Notes under the pieces: model-generated
The model's database searches: none
Told to the model about the DNA's origin: nothing
What the model saw: the letters and a program-made list of their open reading frames with translations, nothing else
Assembly: GCF_947488185.1 (NCBI RefSeq)
Contig: NZ_CANKYM010000001.1
Coordinates: 1 to 64,000, forward strand
Source: an uncultured Roseobacter sp.
GTDB lineage: Bacteria; Pseudomonadota; Alphaproteobacteria; Rhodobacterales; Rhodobacteraceae
Length of the DNA stretch: 64,000 nt
Direction: 5' to 3'
Shown here: piece by piece, positions 52,058 through 61,542 of the stretch
Numbering within the stretch: the stretch's first letter is position 1
Layout: each line of letters begins with the position of its first letter
Made by a program: the position numbers and the translations under genes

Positions 52058-54025
52058 ATGTCCGACGCCAAGAAAGACCGCCCCTGGTTGATCCGTACCT
52101 ATGCGGGTCACTCCACTGCCCAGGCGTCCAACGCGCTTTATCGGTCGAACCTCGCCAAGGGCCAGACCGGCCTGTCGGTGGCCTTCGATCTGCCCACCCA
52201 GACGGGGTATGACAGCGATCACGTGCTCGCGCGGGGCGAAGTGGGTAAAGTGGGTGTTCCGGTCAGCCATCTGGGCGACATGCGCACGCTCTTCGACCAA
52301 ATCCCGCTGGAGCAGATGAACACCTCCATGACGATCAACGCCACGGCCCCGTGGCTGCTGGCGCTCTATATTGCGGTGGCCGAAGAACAGGGCGCCGATG
52401 TCTCGAAGCTGCAGGGCACGGTGCAGAACGACCTGATCAAGGAATATCTGAGTCGCGGCACCTATATCTGCCCGCCCGCGCCCAGCCTGAAGATGATCGC
52501 GGATGTGGCAGAGTATTGCTATACCAACGTGCCCAAATGGAACCCAATGAACGTCTGTTCCTACCATTTGCAGGAGGCGGGCGCGACGCCGGAGCAGGAA
52601 CTGGCCTTTGCGCTGGCCACCGCGACAGCGGTGCTGGATGCGCTGAAACCGCGTGTAGCTGCAGAGGACTTCCCGGCCGTGGTCGGCCGCATTTCGTTCT
52701 TCGTGAATGCAGGCATCCGCTTCGTCACCGAGATGTGCAAGATGCGTGCCTTTGTGGATCTCTGGGACGAGATTTGCCGCGAGCGTTATGGCGTCGAGGA
52801 CCCGAAGTTCCGCCGCTTCCGCTATGGCGTGCAGGTGAACTCGCTGGGCCTGACCGAACAGCAGCCTGAGAACAACGTCTACCGTATTCTCATCGAAATG
52901 CTGGCGGTGACGCTCAGCAAAAAGGCCCGCGCCCGCGCCGTGCAATTGCCTGCGTGGAACGAGGCGCTTGGCCTGCCGCGCCCTTGGGACCAGCAGTGGT
53001 CCATGCGCATGCAGCAGATCATGGCCTATGAGACAGACCTGCTGGAATTCGACGATCTTTTTGAGGGCAACCCGGCGGTGGATGCCAAGGTTGAGGCGTT
53101 GAAAGACGGCGCGCGGCACGAGCTTGCCAGCCTTGACGGCATGGGCGGCGCCATCGAAGCCATAGACTATATGAAAGCGCGGCTGGTCGACAGCAATGCT
53201 GAACGGTTGGGCCGGATCGAGGCGGGTGAAACCATCGTCGTCGGCGTAAACAAGTGGCAGCAGGGCGAGCCATCACCTCTGATGACAGGCGACGGCGGCA
53301 TCATGGTGGTCGACCCGGCAGTCGAGGCGGAGCAAGTCGCGCGCTTGGACGCCTGGCGTGCCGACCGGGACGAGCGGGCGGTAGACGAGGCGCTGGCCGA
53401 TCTGCGCGCGGCTGCTGCCGACGGGCGCAATGTGATGGCCCCCTCCATCGCTGCGGCGAAAGCGGGTGTGACAACCGGCGAATGGGCCGCCCAGATGCGG
53501 GCTGTGCATGGCGAATACCGCGGCCCGACGGGTGTGTCTGGGGCACGGTCGAACAAGACCGAGGGTCTGGATGATCTGCGCGAGGCGGTGGACGTTGTGA
53601 GCGACAAACTTGGTCGGCGTCTCAAGTTTCTTGTCGGCAAGCCAGGGCTCGACGGTCACTCGAACGGGGCCGAACAGATCGCCGTGCGTGCGCGGGATTG
53701 CGGTATGGACATCGCCTATGAAGGCATCCGCCTGACACCCGCGGAAATCGTCGCGGCGGCGCAGGAAGACAATGCCCATGTGGTCGGCCTGTCCATCCTG
53801 TCCGGCAGCCACATCCCATTGGTGGAGGACCTGATGGACCAGATGCGCGCGGCAGGCCTTGGCCATGTGCCCGTCATCGTTGGCGGCATCATCCCGGATG
53901 ATGACGCGGAACGTCTGCGGTCCATGGGCGTCGCCCGGGTCTATACACCCAAGGATTTCGAACTCAATACCATCATGATGGACATCGTGACTCTCGCCGA
54001 CCCGCAGGCCGTCGCAGCGGAATAG
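52058..54025 (+). CDS. ecm: Ethylmalonyl-CoA mutase
   Basis: A 655-residue coenzyme B12-dependent mutase that converts ethylmalonyl-CoA to methylsuccinyl-CoA. The N-terminal TIM-barrel part holds the methylmalonyl-CoA mutase pattern (R-T-Y-A-G-H-S-T-A, S-V-A-F-D-L-P-T-Q-T-G-Y-D). The C-terminal B12 domain has the D-G-H-x-x-G motif (G-L-D-G-H-S-N-G, D532/H534). Length and C-terminal context fit Ecm rather than the two-subunit methylmalonyl-CoA mutase; ccr nearby supports this. GAGG precedes the ATG at 52058; the in-frame codon at 52031 adds a non-conserved leader. Confidence 0.93.
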   Translation: MSDAKKDRPWLIRTYAGHSTAQASNALYRSNLAKGQTGLSVAFDLPTQTGYDSDHVLARGEVGKVGVPVSHLGDMRTLFDQIPLEQMNTSMTINATAPWLLALYIAVAEEQGADVSKLQGTVQNDLIKEYLSRGTYICPPAPSLKMIADVAEYCYTNVPKWNPMNVCSYHLQEAGATPEQELAFALATATAVLDALKPRVAAEDFPAVVGRISFFVNAGIRFVTEMCKMRAFVDLWDEICRERYGVEDPKFRRFRYGVQVNSLGLTEQQPENNVYRILIEMLAVTLSKKARARAVQLPAWNEALGLPRPWDQQWSMRMQQIMAYETDLLEFDDLFEGNPAVDAKVEALKDGARHELASLDGMGGAIEAIDYMKARLVDSNAERLGRIEAGETIVVGVNKWQQGEPSPLMTGDGGIMVVDPAVEAEQVARLDAWRADRDERAVDEALADLRAAAADGRNVMAPSIAAAKAGVTTGEWAAQMRAVHGEYRGPTGVSGARSNKTEGLDDLREAVDVVSDKLGRRLKFLVGKPGLDGHSNGAEQIAVRARDCGMDIAYEGIRLTPAEIVAAAQEDNAHVVGLSILSGSHIPLVEDLMDQMRAAGLGHVPVIVGGIIPDDDAERLRSMGVARVYTPKDFELNTIMMDIVTLADPQAVAAE

Positions 54026-54113
54026 TGTCCAGCAAGACACACTTGAAGAGACGCACTTGTATCTGGCCAATACGTAGTTGTATCAATCGCCGACCATTCA
54101 AGGGAGAGGCGCA

Positions 54114-54449
54114 ATGGCAGACCTGTCGAAAATGACGCGTAAACAGTTGGAAAAACTGGTGAAAGACGCGCATAAAGCATTGAAAACAATCGAAAACAAG
54201 GAGCGACGCGAAGCAAAGAAAGCAGCTGAAGCAGCGGCTGCGAAATTCGGGTTTAAGCTTGAGGAACTCACGACTGGCTCCGCGCCGGCACCAAAGCGAA
54301 CAGCAAAAGCCGCTCCTAAAAAAGCGCGCGCGCCAAAATATGCCAATCCGGCGGACCCCAAGCAGACATGGAGTGGCATGGGGCGTCAACCCGGCTGGTA
54401 CCGGGATGCTCTAGCGGCAGGCGTCGATCCCAAGACGCTGGAAATCTGA
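54114..54449 (+). CDS. H-NS-family DNA-binding protein
   Basis: A 111-residue protein with an N-terminal helical oligomerisation part rich in K/E/A, a basic Ala/Pro/Lys linker (about 65-80), and the H-NS C-terminal core [19 protein letters not shown]. This W-x-G-x-G-R-x-P pattern is that of the AT-hook-like loop that binds the minor groove. It is expected to silence AT-rich DNA. GGGAGAGG precedes the ATG. It ends 4 bases before deoD. Confidence 0.9.
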   Translation: MADLSKMTRKQLEKLVKDAHKALKTIENKERREAKKAAEAAAAKFGFKLEELTTGSAPAPKRTAKAAPKKARAPKYANPADPKQTWSGMGRQPGWYRDALAAGVDPKTLEI

Positions 54450-54453
54450 GCGC

Positions 54454-55158
54454 ATGACCATCCACATCGGTGCCGCCCCCGGTGATATTGCCGAAACCGT
54501 TCTGATGCCGGGCGATCCGTACCGTGCAAGATGGGCGGCTGAGACATTTCTGGACGATGCCAAGTTGGTCAACGAAGTTCGTGGCATGCTGGGGTTCACC
54601 GGCACCTACAAAGGGAACCGGGTCACGATCCAAGGCTCGGGGATGGGCATGCCGTCGCTGTCGATCTATGCCAACGAGTTGATCTCACAATATAGTGCAC
54701 AGACCCTGATCCGCATCGGCTCCTGCGGCGGGATGCAGCCGCATGTGTCCGTCCGTGACGTGATCATCGCCATGTCGGCGACCACGATCACCTCGCCCTC
54801 CTCCGGAATTTTCAGGGAGGTAAATTTTGCGCCAACAGCCAGCTACGACTTGCTGGCTGCTGCCGTTGCCGCGGCGAAGACGCGCGGCACGACAACCCAC
54901 GTAGGCGGGATCTATTCTTCGGATGTCTTCTATGCAGAGCGCCCCGATCTGGACGAGCAGATGGTGCGCCACGGCATTCTGGGGGTCGAGATGGAGGCGG
55001 CGGAGCTTTACACGCTCGCGGCACGCCATGGCCGCCGGGCCTTGGCAATCCTGACGGTCAGCGACCACCTGCAGACCGGTGAAGCACTGCCTGCGGAAGA
55101 TCGAGAGCAGACCTTTGGAGACATGGTCGAGATCGCGCTTGAGGCTGCGTTCAGCTGA
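54454..55158 (+). CDS. deoD: Purine nucleoside phosphorylase, DeoD type
   Basis: A 234-residue hexameric nucleoside phosphorylase. Family features: [36 protein letters not shown], and the substrate segment V-E-M-E-A-A-E-L-Y. It splits purine (deoxy)nucleosides into base and (deoxy)ribose-1-phosphate, and would suit the nucleoside importer encoded at 37895-42513. It is convergent with the next gene, the two stops being adjacent. Confidence 0.95.
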   Translation: MTIHIGAAPGDIAETVLMPGDPYRARWAAETFLDDAKLVNEVRGMLGFTGTYKGNRVTIQGSGMGMPSLSIYANELISQYSAQTLIRIGSCGGMQPHVSVRDVIIAMSATTITSPSSGIFREVNFAPTASYDLLAAAVAAAKTRGTTTHVGGIYSSDVFYAERPDLDEQMVRHGILGVEMEAAELYTLAARHGRRALAILTVSDHLQTGEALPAEDREQTFGDMVEIALEAAFS

Positions 55159-56004
55159 TCACGCCCCGTGGCTGCGATCATAGCCGTTGACCGCCGGCGA
55201 CTGCCATCCGGTCAAGCTGCCCTCCGCGGGGCGAAAAACCTCGACAAGCAGCGGGTGGCAAGAGGTGGTATCGCTGGAATGCTCGGACGAGCAGTCCCCA
55301 CCCGGACAGGCGGAGAGGTTTCCGAGCAGGTCAATCTCGGCAAAGAACTCCAGGAAATCACCCGGGCGCACCGGGCTCGCCTTCATGAAGTACTGCCCGG
55401 TGTCTCGCGTGAACCCGGTGCACATGAAGACGTTCAGCACGTCATGTACCAGAGGCTCCACCTCTGCACGCGGAGCGCCCAGATGTGCCGCAAGCGACCG
55501 CGTGAGGTTGGAGTGGCAACAGTGGTGGTACTGCCCGCCGTCCGACAACAACGCGTGGGTATAAGGATCGCAACGGGTGCCGATCACGTCATGCACCGAG
55601 CCGCCGAAGGCGTCGATCCCATACCAGCCCAGCGTGTCATGCGTGATCGTCGCCATGGGGCGCAGATACGGTAAGGACGACCACATCCGCTCCCCCCGCG
55701 TGATGTGGGTGCCATGCAGCGCGCGGGTCTTACCGGAATAGAACCGTTCGCTGAGGTTCGCCGCATTGTGCAGATTCAAGTCTCCCACTTGCGGCCCTTC
55801 GACACTGCTGATGCGAAAGAAATGCCCGGCGGGCACGGTGAAACAGCATGCCTCGCGCGCAGGTACCAGCACCTCATCGATTTTGGTCAGCTTCTGGCGC
55901 GCCCGATCGTAAAGGGTCATGTCAGGCGCAGGCAGCGTCTCCACCGGGTAGCAGATTACGGGTTTTACGGCGCGGCGCGTCTCGGCATCGGCAGGTGTGG
56001 TCAC
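55159..56004 (-). CDS. DUF1989/urea carboxylase-associated family protein
   Basis: A 281-residue protein. The conserved region runs from G-Q-Y-H-H-C-C-H-S-N-L to the cysteine-rich C-terminal section with C-P-G-G-D-C-S-S-E-H and T-T-S-C-H-P. Histidines and cysteines of the kind that bind metal are thus present. Members are found with urea carboxylase or amino acid catabolism genes, but their function is not established. A GTG start at 56004 with AAAGGA upstream is used; no earlier ATG fits. It stands alone here. Confidence 0.8.
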   Translation of the reverse strand: MTTPADAETRRAVKPVICYPVETLPAPDMTLYDRARQKLTKIDEVLVPAREACCFTVPAGHFFRISSVEGPQVGDLNLHNAANLSERFYSGKTRALHGTHITRGERMWSSLPYLRPMATITHDTLGWYGIDAFGGSVHDVIGTRCDPYTHALLSDGGQYHHCCHSNLTRSLAAHLGAPRAEVEPLVHDVLNVFMCTGFTRDTGQYFMKASPVRPGDFLEFFAEIDLLGNLSACPGGDCSSEHSSDTTSCHPLLVEVFRPAEGSLTGWQSPAVNGYDRSHGA

Positions 56005-56037
56005 GGCGTGTCGGTCCTTTACTGAACGGGCCCGTTC

Positions 56038-56250
56038 TCAAACAGGCGGCAGATGAGATTTGCAGGTGTCGGGCGGCCCTTTGGACGCAGTAAAGGCCTC
56101 GGCCCCGCAGGCGGCGCATTTGTACTTCCGAAGGTTGCCCCGATCACCCGCCCGGTCTTCGCGCCAGCGGCAACGGCGGGTGGTGCGATTGCGGCGCGCG
56201 AAGATCGCAACGATGATGAAAGCGATGATCAGGCCGATAACGATGTGCAT
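56038..56250 (-). CDS. Small membrane protein with a C-terminal Cys motif
   Basis: A 70-residue protein with an N-terminal membrane helix (M-H-I-V-I-G-L-I-I-A-F-I-I-V-A-I-F) followed by a very basic region and a C-x-x-C motif (Y-K-C-A-A-C-G-A-E-A), then one more cysteine, resembling a zinc ribbon that lacks one ligand. I chose the start at 56250 because the longer reading lacks a signal or family resemblance. It lies 11 bases after the next gene's stop, so the two are probably cotranscribed. Confidence 0.6.
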   Translation of the reverse strand: MHIVIGLIIAFIIVAIFARRNRTTRRCRWREDRAGDRGNLRKYKCAACGAEAFTASKGPPDTCKSHLPPV

Positions 56251-56261
56251 GGCGATGGCCT

Positions 56262-56912
56262 TTACGTCGGGGACTCGCAGGCGAGAACCTGGCCGTCGAC
56301 CGTAGCGACGACATCCTCGGGGAGCTTGTACCAGCCCATCTGGTGATAACTCCACCCGTAGCGTTGCGCATCCGTCTGCATCAGGGCGTGGATATTGCTG
56401 TGAGATGGGCCGCCAGACCGGTTGGCGATACTCCAGCCCAACGATGCGCGCTGGAGGTCATCACTTCCAAGGGCGACCGCCTTGCTGCACATTTCCATAG
56501 CGCTGATCCTCTCACCGGCGAAGAATGCAGTCAGGCCCACTGCAGCAAGCGTCGCCCCAGTCGCCACGATACGCAGCGGGCGCCAGACGAGACAAAGCAC
56601 CAGTACGGCAAACCCCACGGGCAGGGCGACACGGGCGACCTGTGCAAGAAAGCCAGCGAGATGGGTCAAATGCAGGGCATCGAGCAGAAGGATCGGCGGG
56701 AAACCCGCAAGGAGAAACGCATAGCGCGGGCTATAGACCATTAGCCCAAGGGCAAGCACCACAAGTGAGACTTGCAACGGTACCCAGGCCAGCAAGCGCG
56801 GATGCGCACCACGACTGCGCTTCAGCACCGGATGCAGCGCCAGCCAAAGCCAGAGGCAAATAAGTGCGGCGGCGATCACGAGACCAGCCATGGCGGAATA
56901 GAAGAAATTCAT
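56262..56912 (-). CDS. Integral membrane protein of unknown function
   Basis: A 216-residue protein with five or so hydrophobic segments in the first 135 residues and a soluble C-terminal tail of about 80 residues that contains A-L-G-S-D-D-L-Q-R-A-S-L-G-W-S. No family was recognised. It follows sdhB by 21 bases on the same strand, so it may be the last gene of the succinate dehydrogenase operon, together with the small membrane protein after it. Confidence 0.65.
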   Translation of the reverse strand: MNFFYSAMAGLVIAAALICLWLWLALHPVLKRSRGAHPRLLAWVPLQVSLVVLALGLMVYSPRYAFLLAGFPPILLLDALHLTHLAGFLAQVARVALPVGFAVLVLCLVWRPLRIVATGATLAAVGLTAFFAGERISAMEMCSKAVALGSDDLQRASLGWSIANRSGGPSHSNIHALMQTDAQRYGWSYHQMGWYKLPEDVVATVDGQVLACESPT

Positions 56913-56933
56913 ATCACGCCATATCTGGCAAAT

Positions 56934-57713
56934 TTAGTGAGCGCGTTCCACCATCATCTTCTTGATATTGGCAATCGCTTCCGCCGGGTTCAAACCCTTG
57001 GGGCAGGTCTTGGCGCAGTTCATGATGGTGTGGCAGCGGTAGAGCTTGAACGGGTCTTCCAGATCGTCCAGACGCTCGCCTGTCGCCTCGTCGCGGCTGT
57101 CGATGATCCAACGATAAGCGTGCAGCAGCGCTGCTGGCCCGAGGTAGCGGTCACCGTTCCACCAGTAGCTGGGGCAGGAGGTGGAGCAGGAGGCACACAT
57201 CACGCATTCATAAAGCCCGTCGAGCTTCTTGCGGTCCTCGATAGATTGCTTCCATTCCTTCGCGGGGCGGTTTGTCTTGGTTTCCAGCCACGGCATGATG
57301 CTCGCGTGCTGTGCGTAGAAATGGGTGAGGTCCGGGATCAGGTCCTTGACCACCGGCATATGCGGCAGCGGGTAGATGCGCACATCACCCTTCACCTCGT
57401 CCATGCCGTAGATGCAGGCGAGCGTATTGATCCCGTCGATGTTCATGGCGCAGGAGCCGCAGATGCCTTCGCGGCACGATCGGCGGAAAGTCAGCGTCGG
57501 GTCAATCTCGTTCTTGATCTTGATCAGCGCGTCCAGGATCATCGGACCACAGCTGTCGAGATCTACAAAATAGGTATCCACACGCGGGTTCTCGCCATCG
57601 TCCGGGTTCCAGCGATAGATTGTAAACTTCCTGAGATTGTTGGCGCCTTCCGGCTTTGGCCAGGTCTTGCCCTTGGTCATCCGGGAGTTTTTCGGCAGCG
57701 TCAGTTGAACCAT
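56934..57713 (-). CDS. sdhB: Succinate dehydrogenase iron-sulfur subunit
   Basis: A 259-residue subunit with the three cluster regions: 2Fe-2S (C-R-E-G-I-C-G-S-C plus a later C), 4Fe-4S ([11 protein letters not shown]) and 3Fe-4S ([13 protein letters not shown]). It carries electrons from the flavoprotein to the quinone site formed by SdhC/SdhD. AGGAG precedes the ATG at 57713. It is separated from sdhA by two non-sdh genes, a lipoprotein and an FkbM methyltransferase. Confidence 0.97.
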   Translation of the reverse strand: MVQLTLPKNSRMTKGKTWPKPEGANNLRKFTIYRWNPDDGENPRVDTYFVDLDSCGPMILDALIKIKNEIDPTLTFRRSCREGICGSCAMNIDGINTLACIYGMDEVKGDVRIYPLPHMPVVKDLIPDLTHFYAQHASIMPWLETKTNRPAKEWKQSIEDRKKLDGLYECVMCASCSTSCPSYWWNGDRYLGPAALLHAYRWIIDSRDEATGERLDDLEDPFKLYRCHTIMNCAKTCPKGLNPAEAIANIKKMMVERAH

Positions 57714-57732
57714 GTCGGGTCTCCTGTTCAGT

Positions 57733-58062
57733 CTATAGTGTCGCGAGCGCCGACGGCGCGGCAGCACGGAGGCATTGTTGCGCTTCGGGGCGCGACAGAA
57801 CGGTGCGAATGGTATCTGCCGTACCCTGATCCACCCCGGTCAGGGCGTCCGCAGCCAGCGACTGTACTTCGCTGGCGTCGGCATTATCCACCACGCAATT
57901 CGTAAAGGGCGTGAACAGCTGCTTGGGCACCTGCGGGAAATAGATCGCCAGCGCTTCGGGCAAAATGGTCTTGGCGGTGTTGCGCCCGGCAGTGTCCGTC
58001 GCCTGCTGCACATCTGCGCAGGCTGCCAGCAGGAATGCGGCGGGAAGAAGAATTCGGATCAT
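57733..58062 (-). CDS. Small lipoprotein between sdhA and sdhB
   Basis: A 109-residue lipoprotein with lipobox L-A-A-C at about residues 15-18. The mature part contains two further cysteines (N-C-V-V-D-N-A-D-A and Q-Q-C-L-R-A). It overlaps the FkbM gene by 4 bases (ATGA) and ends 19 bases before sdhB. I recall similar short lipoproteins within sdh clusters of this clade, but the role is unknown. Confidence 0.75.
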   Translation of the reverse strand: MIRILLPAAFLLAACADVQQATDTAGRNTAKTILPEALAIYFPQVPKQLFTPFTNCVVDNADASEVQSLAADALTGVDQGTADTIRTVLSRPEAQQCLRAAAPSALATL

Positions 58063-58754
58063 GAAGTCCACCTTGTAAAAAGTACGTCCATATGGCTCGG
58101 CCGGGCTTTTTTGCCCTGCCCCCCGCCGAAACTCAGCACATCGCGCCATTCGAGACCGGCTTCGGCCAGCAGGGCGATGACCTCGGAGGGTAAGCCGACA
58201 CCGGCAAAGCGCGGGGTCATCGAAATTTCCAGAATGGCAAAGTCACAGCGTTTCAACGTCTCAGATGCGCCTTTCAGCACATCCAGTTCGGAACCTTGCG
58301 TGTTGATCTTGAGCCCGATCCGACCTGGATAAGCCACGGAAATCTCGTCCAGAGGCCTGACGTTCACGTAGGACTGTTCAGTTCTTATGTAGGTCTCGGC
58401 CCGTTTGTCGATGCGCCGTTTGAGGCTGGCCATCGCCACATGCTCCCCCTTCTCGGAGTGCGGCACCATCAGGGTTGCCTTCCCTTCCCGCGCACCAAGT
58501 GCGGTGGCGTGGAAATGAAAGTCCTTCGGCAGGCCCTTGGCGCGCACCGCCTCGGCAGAGCTTTCCAGCGGATCGATCAACACGAAGCGCGCATGCGGAA
58601 AACTGCGGTAGAGCCAGAGGGTGCCCTGCGCCACCCCAACGTCAATCACCACATCCGGTGCGAAACCATAAGACCGAATATAGGGCGCGCGCGTCTTGAT
58701 GGGATGAATGGCCATCCCTTCAGATTTGAGCGTACGCCTGATTTCCTGCAGCAT
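58059..58754 (-). CDS. FkbM-family methyltransferase within the sdh operon
   Basis: A 231-residue SAM-dependent methyltransferase of the FkbM type. The SAM site is seen as V-V-I-D-V-G-V-A-Q-G-T (a variant of D-x-G-x-x-x-G), later L-I-D-P-L-E-S, and the family end V-G-L-P-S-E-V. It starts 5 bases after the sdhA stop and is followed by the lipoprotein gene with an ATGA overlap. FkbM proteins methylate sugars or small molecules; a role in succinate oxidation is not expected. Its presence in a core respiratory operon is noteworthy. Confidence 0.85.
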   Translation of the reverse strand: MLQEIRRTLKSEGMAIHPIKTRAPYIRSYGFAPDVVIDVGVAQGTLWLYRSFPHARFVLIDPLESSAEAVRAKGLPKDFHFHATALGAREGKATLMVPHSEKGEHVAMASLKRRIDKRAETYIRTEQSYVNVRPLDEISVAYPGRIGLKINTQGSELDVLKGASETLKRCDFAILEISMTPRFAGVGLPSEVIALLAEAGLEWRDVLSFGGGQGKKARPSHMDVLFTRWTS

Positions 58755-58759
58755 CGGGC

Positions 58760-60565
58760 TCAGAACGTCCGCTTTTTGGGCGCGATCTTCTTGGGATCAA
58801 TTCCGCCGTCGTTGTGACTGGTGAGCGGTTGCTCGTGCACACCGCGATAGCCCAAGCTTGCCTTGTTGCCCTTGAACCAGATCAGCGAGTGTTTGCGCCA
58901 GTTCTTGTCGTCGCGTTCAGGGAAGTCCTCGTGGGCGTGGGCCCCGCGGCTCTCCTTGCGCGCTTCGGCGCCGGTGATCGTCGCCACCGCGTTGGGGATC
59001 AGGTTCGCCAGTTCCAGCGTTTCCATCAGATCGGAGTTCCAGACCAAGCTGCGGTCCGTCACGCCGACGTCAGACCACTTGCCCGCGACCTCATCCATCG
59101 CTTTCTTGCCTTCGGCCAGCGTGTCGTTGGCACGGAAGACGGCGGCGTCCTTCTGCATACACTGCTGCATTTCCAGCCGCAATTCAGCGGTCGGCGTGTG
59201 ACCCTTGGCATAGCGGGTGTTGTCGAAGCGGTCGAGTGCGGCCTGAACCGACGCCGCATTGGGTGTGGGCACGGCGCTGGCGGGGTCGACGACCTTGCCT
59301 GCGCGGATGGCGGCGGCGCGACCAAAGACGACAAGGTCAATCAGCGAGTTGGAGCCCAAACGGTTCGCCCCGTGCACGGAGGCACAGCCCGCCTCACCCA
59401 CGGCCATGAGGCCGGGCGACACGCGGTCGGGGTCGTCTTTCGTGGGCGCCAGCACCTCGCCCCAGTAGTTCGTGGGGATGCCGCCCATATTATAGTGTAC
59501 GGTCGGTAGCACCGGGATCGGCTCTTTGTTGAGGTTCACGCCCGCGAAGATGCGCGCGCTTTCCGAAATACCCGGCAGGCGCAGTTTCAGGGTCTCGGGC
59601 GGCAGGTGGTTGAGGTTGAGGTGAATGTGGTCACCATCCTTGCCAACACCCCGACCCTCGCGGATCTCCATGGTCATGCAGCGGCTGACGTAGTCGCGCG
59701 GTGCGAGGTCTTTGTACTGCGGCGCGTAGCGCTCCATGAAGCGCTCGCCCTCGGCGTTGGTCAGATAACCGCCCTCGCCGCGCGCGCCTTCGGTGATGAG
59801 GCAGCCCGCGCCGTAGATGCCGGTTGGGTGGAACTGCACAAACTCCATGTCCTGCAGCGGCAGGCCCGCACGGGCCGTCATGCCGCCGCCGTCGCCGGTG
59901 CAGGTGTGGGCAGATGTGGCGGAGAAATAGGCGCGGCCGTAGCCACCCGTCGCCAGCACCACCATCTTGGAGGCGAAAAGATGCAGCGTACCGTCATCGA
60001 GCTTCCAGCAGAGCACGCCCTGGCAGACGCCATCTTCCGACATGATCAGATCAATGGCGAAATATTCGATGTAGAATTCCGCGTTGTTCTTGAGCGACTG
60101 CCCGTAAAGCGTGTGCAGGATCGCATGACCAGTCCGGTCGGCGGCAGCACAGGTGCGCTGCACCGCGGGGCCTTCGCCAAATTCGGTGGTGTGGCCGCCA
60201 AAGGGGCGTTGGTAGATCTTGCCCTCTTCCGTGCGCGAAAACGGCACCCCGTAGTGTTCCAGTTCGTAGACCGCCTTGGGCGCCTCGCGGGCAAGGTATT
60301 CCATCGCGTCCGTATCACCCAGCCAGTCGGAACCCTTGACGGTGTCATACATGTGCCACTGCCAGGTATCTGGGCCCATGTTGGCAAGGCTCGCGGCGAT
60401 GCCACCCTGGGCGGCTACGGTGTGGGACCGCGTCGGGAAGACCTTGGTCACGCAGGCCGTGCGCAGCCCCTGTTCGGCCATGCCCAGCGTGGCCCGCAGC
60501 CCGGCGCCGCCCGCTCCGACCACCACGACGTCGTATTCATGTGTTTCGTATTCGTATTCAGCCAT
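58760..60565 (-). CDS. sdhA: Succinate dehydrogenase flavoprotein subunit
   Basis: A 601-residue flavoprotein. The FAD-binding G-A-G-G-A-G-L motif is near residue 18, and the histidine for covalent FAD attachment is in [10 protein letters not shown]. Active-site segments are [16 protein letters not shown] and the R-E-G-R-G-V-G segment. It oxidises succinate to fumarate. AGGAG precedes the ATG. It follows sdhD on the same strand. Confidence 0.98.
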   Translation of the reverse strand: MAEYEYETHEYDVVVVGAGGAGLRATLGMAEQGLRTACVTKVFPTRSHTVAAQGGIAASLANMGPDTWQWHMYDTVKGSDWLGDTDAMEYLAREAPKAVYELEHYGVPFSRTEEGKIYQRPFGGHTTEFGEGPAVQRTCAAADRTGHAILHTLYGQSLKNNAEFYIEYFAIDLIMSEDGVCQGVLCWKLDDGTLHLFASKMVVLATGGYGRAYFSATSAHTCTGDGGGMTARAGLPLQDMEFVQFHPTGIYGAGCLITEGARGEGGYLTNAEGERFMERYAPQYKDLAPRDYVSRCMTMEIREGRGVGKDGDHIHLNLNHLPPETLKLRLPGISESARIFAGVNLNKEPIPVLPTVHYNMGGIPTNYWGEVLAPTKDDPDRVSPGLMAVGEAGCASVHGANRLGSNSLIDLVVFGRAAAIRAGKVVDPASAVPTPNAASVQAALDRFDNTRYAKGHTPTAELRLEMQQCMQKDAAVFRANDTLAEGKKAMDEVAGKWSDVGVTDRSLVWNSDLMETLELANLIPNAVATITGAEARKESRGAHAHEDFPERDDKNWRKHSLIWFKGNKASLGYRGVHEQPLTSHNDGGIDPKKIAPKKRTF

Positions 60566-60620
60566 GGATCAGTCTCCTGGATCTGTGCGGCGTGCGATGC
60601 GTCGCCACACGTCATTGGGG

Positions 60621-60992
60621 TCAGAGTGCGAGCCGCACGATTGCGTAAAGGCCCACGGCCATGGCCGCGTAGCTGACACAGGTCATCGCCACGATTGCGA
60701 CTTTCTGTGCCAACCCATGCACATAGTCCTCGATCAGCGCCTGCACACCTCCGGCAAAGTGTTTGAAGGTCACAATGATGGTCAGGCCGGCGACGATCGC
60801 CGGGAACGGGCGATTGAAGTATGCCGTGACTTCGTCATAAGAGGCACCCAGCATGGGGCCAAAAGTAAAGACAAAGAGCGGGATCAGGATTAGCAGAGCG
60901 CCGGAACTCACAGTCATCGACCAGTGATGCGCGGTGCCAGATTTGGCGGACCCCATGCCCACGGCGCGTTTGCGGTCTGTCAGATAGCTCAT
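60621..60992 (-). CDS. sdhD: Succinate dehydrogenase membrane anchor subunit
   Basis: A 123-residue protein with three predicted membrane helices. Family-type segments are S-G-T-A-H-H-W and the H-F-A-G-G-V-Q-A-L-I-E-D-Y segment that supplies the haem histidine. It starts 10 bases after sdhC. Confidence 0.93.
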   Translation of the reverse strand: MSYLTDRKRAVGMGSAKSGTAHHWSMTVSSGALLILIPLFVFTFGPMLGASYDEVTAYFNRPFPAIVAGLTIIVTFKHFAGGVQALIEDYVHGLAQKVAIVAMTCVSYAAMAVGLYAIVRLAL

Positions 60993-61002
60993 GGCGGCCC
61001 CC

Positions 61003-61386
61003 TTAGATGATCACGATGGTCAGGAATGTAAGCAACACCGAGCCGGCGATCACTGCATACCCCAGTTTGTAGGCCGTATCGAGATCGAGGCCGATGCCCT
61101 GATCCCAAATCAAATGCCGCACCCCTGCAAGCGTGTGATACCACAGACCCCAGAGCGACAGGGTCATCACCAGATCACCGAACCAGCTGGTCAGCACGCC
61201 ATTCGCATAAGCGAAGTATTCGGGCGAGGTCGCGGCTGCCAGAAACCACCAGACGACCAACAAGGAAGAGATCAGAAGCGCATTGCCGGTGATGCGCGTC
61301 AGAATGGAGGTCATGGAGGTCAGCTGCGGACGATAGATCGTCAGATGCGGCGACAAGGGGCGGTTGCCCCGATTGACATCAGCCAT
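61003..61386 (-). CDS. sdhC: Succinate dehydrogenase cytochrome b556 subunit
   Basis: A 127-residue protein with three membrane helices. The family signature R-P-L-S-P-H-L-T-I-Y-R-P lies near the N-terminus, and the haem-ligand region is W-Y-H-T-L-A-G-V-R-H-L-I-W-D. AAGGAA precedes the ATG. It is the first gene of the sdh operon; the 156-base spacer upstream has the palindromes described below. Confidence 0.95.
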   Translation of the reverse strand: MADVNRGNRPLSPHLTIYRPQLTSMTSILTRITGNALLISSLLVVWWFLAAATSPEYFAYANGVLTSWFGDLVMTLSLWGLWYHTLAGVRHLIWDQGIGLDLDTAYKLGYAVIAGSVLLTFLTIVII

Positions 61387-61479
61387 GTGAGATTCCTTTT
61401 GTTCCCTGCATTTCTTTTTACTGCTTATTACGGGCTTGTCACGTGTCTGCGCCGCCTCAAGGCGCGGTTAATTGGCGCG

Positions 61480-61491
61480 TTTTGTACAAAA
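61480..61491. promoter_or_regulatory. 12-bp palindrome upstream of sdhC
   Basis: A perfect palindrome TTTTGTACAAAA lies 94 bases upstream of the sdhC start codon, in an AT-rich pocket of the sdh promoter region. It may be a regulator site; no match to a known consensus is claimed. Confidence 0.35.
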
Positions 61492-61511
61492 ATCATTAAC
61501 TTGCCGTTATT

Positions 61512-61542
61512 TGTGATCACACGAGAACAGCGTGTGATCACA
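61512..61542. promoter_or_regulatory. Paired TGTGATCACA palindromes upstream of sdhC and after the DUF1194 gene
   Basis: TGTGATCACA occurs at 61512-61521 and again at 61533-61542, with centres 21 bp apart. The whole is also a 12-bp perfect inverted repeat (TGTGATCACACG / CGTGTGATCACA) with a 7-base loop. It lies between the stop of the DUF1194 gene (minus strand) and the sdhC start. It could be a terminator hairpin for DUF1194 or an operator for sdh; no T-run follows on the minus strand, which favours the latter. Confidence 0.5.

Noticed and set aside
54025..54040. GTGTC/GACAC hairpin after ecm
   Set aside because: Five-base stem without a T-run; too weak to call a terminator.
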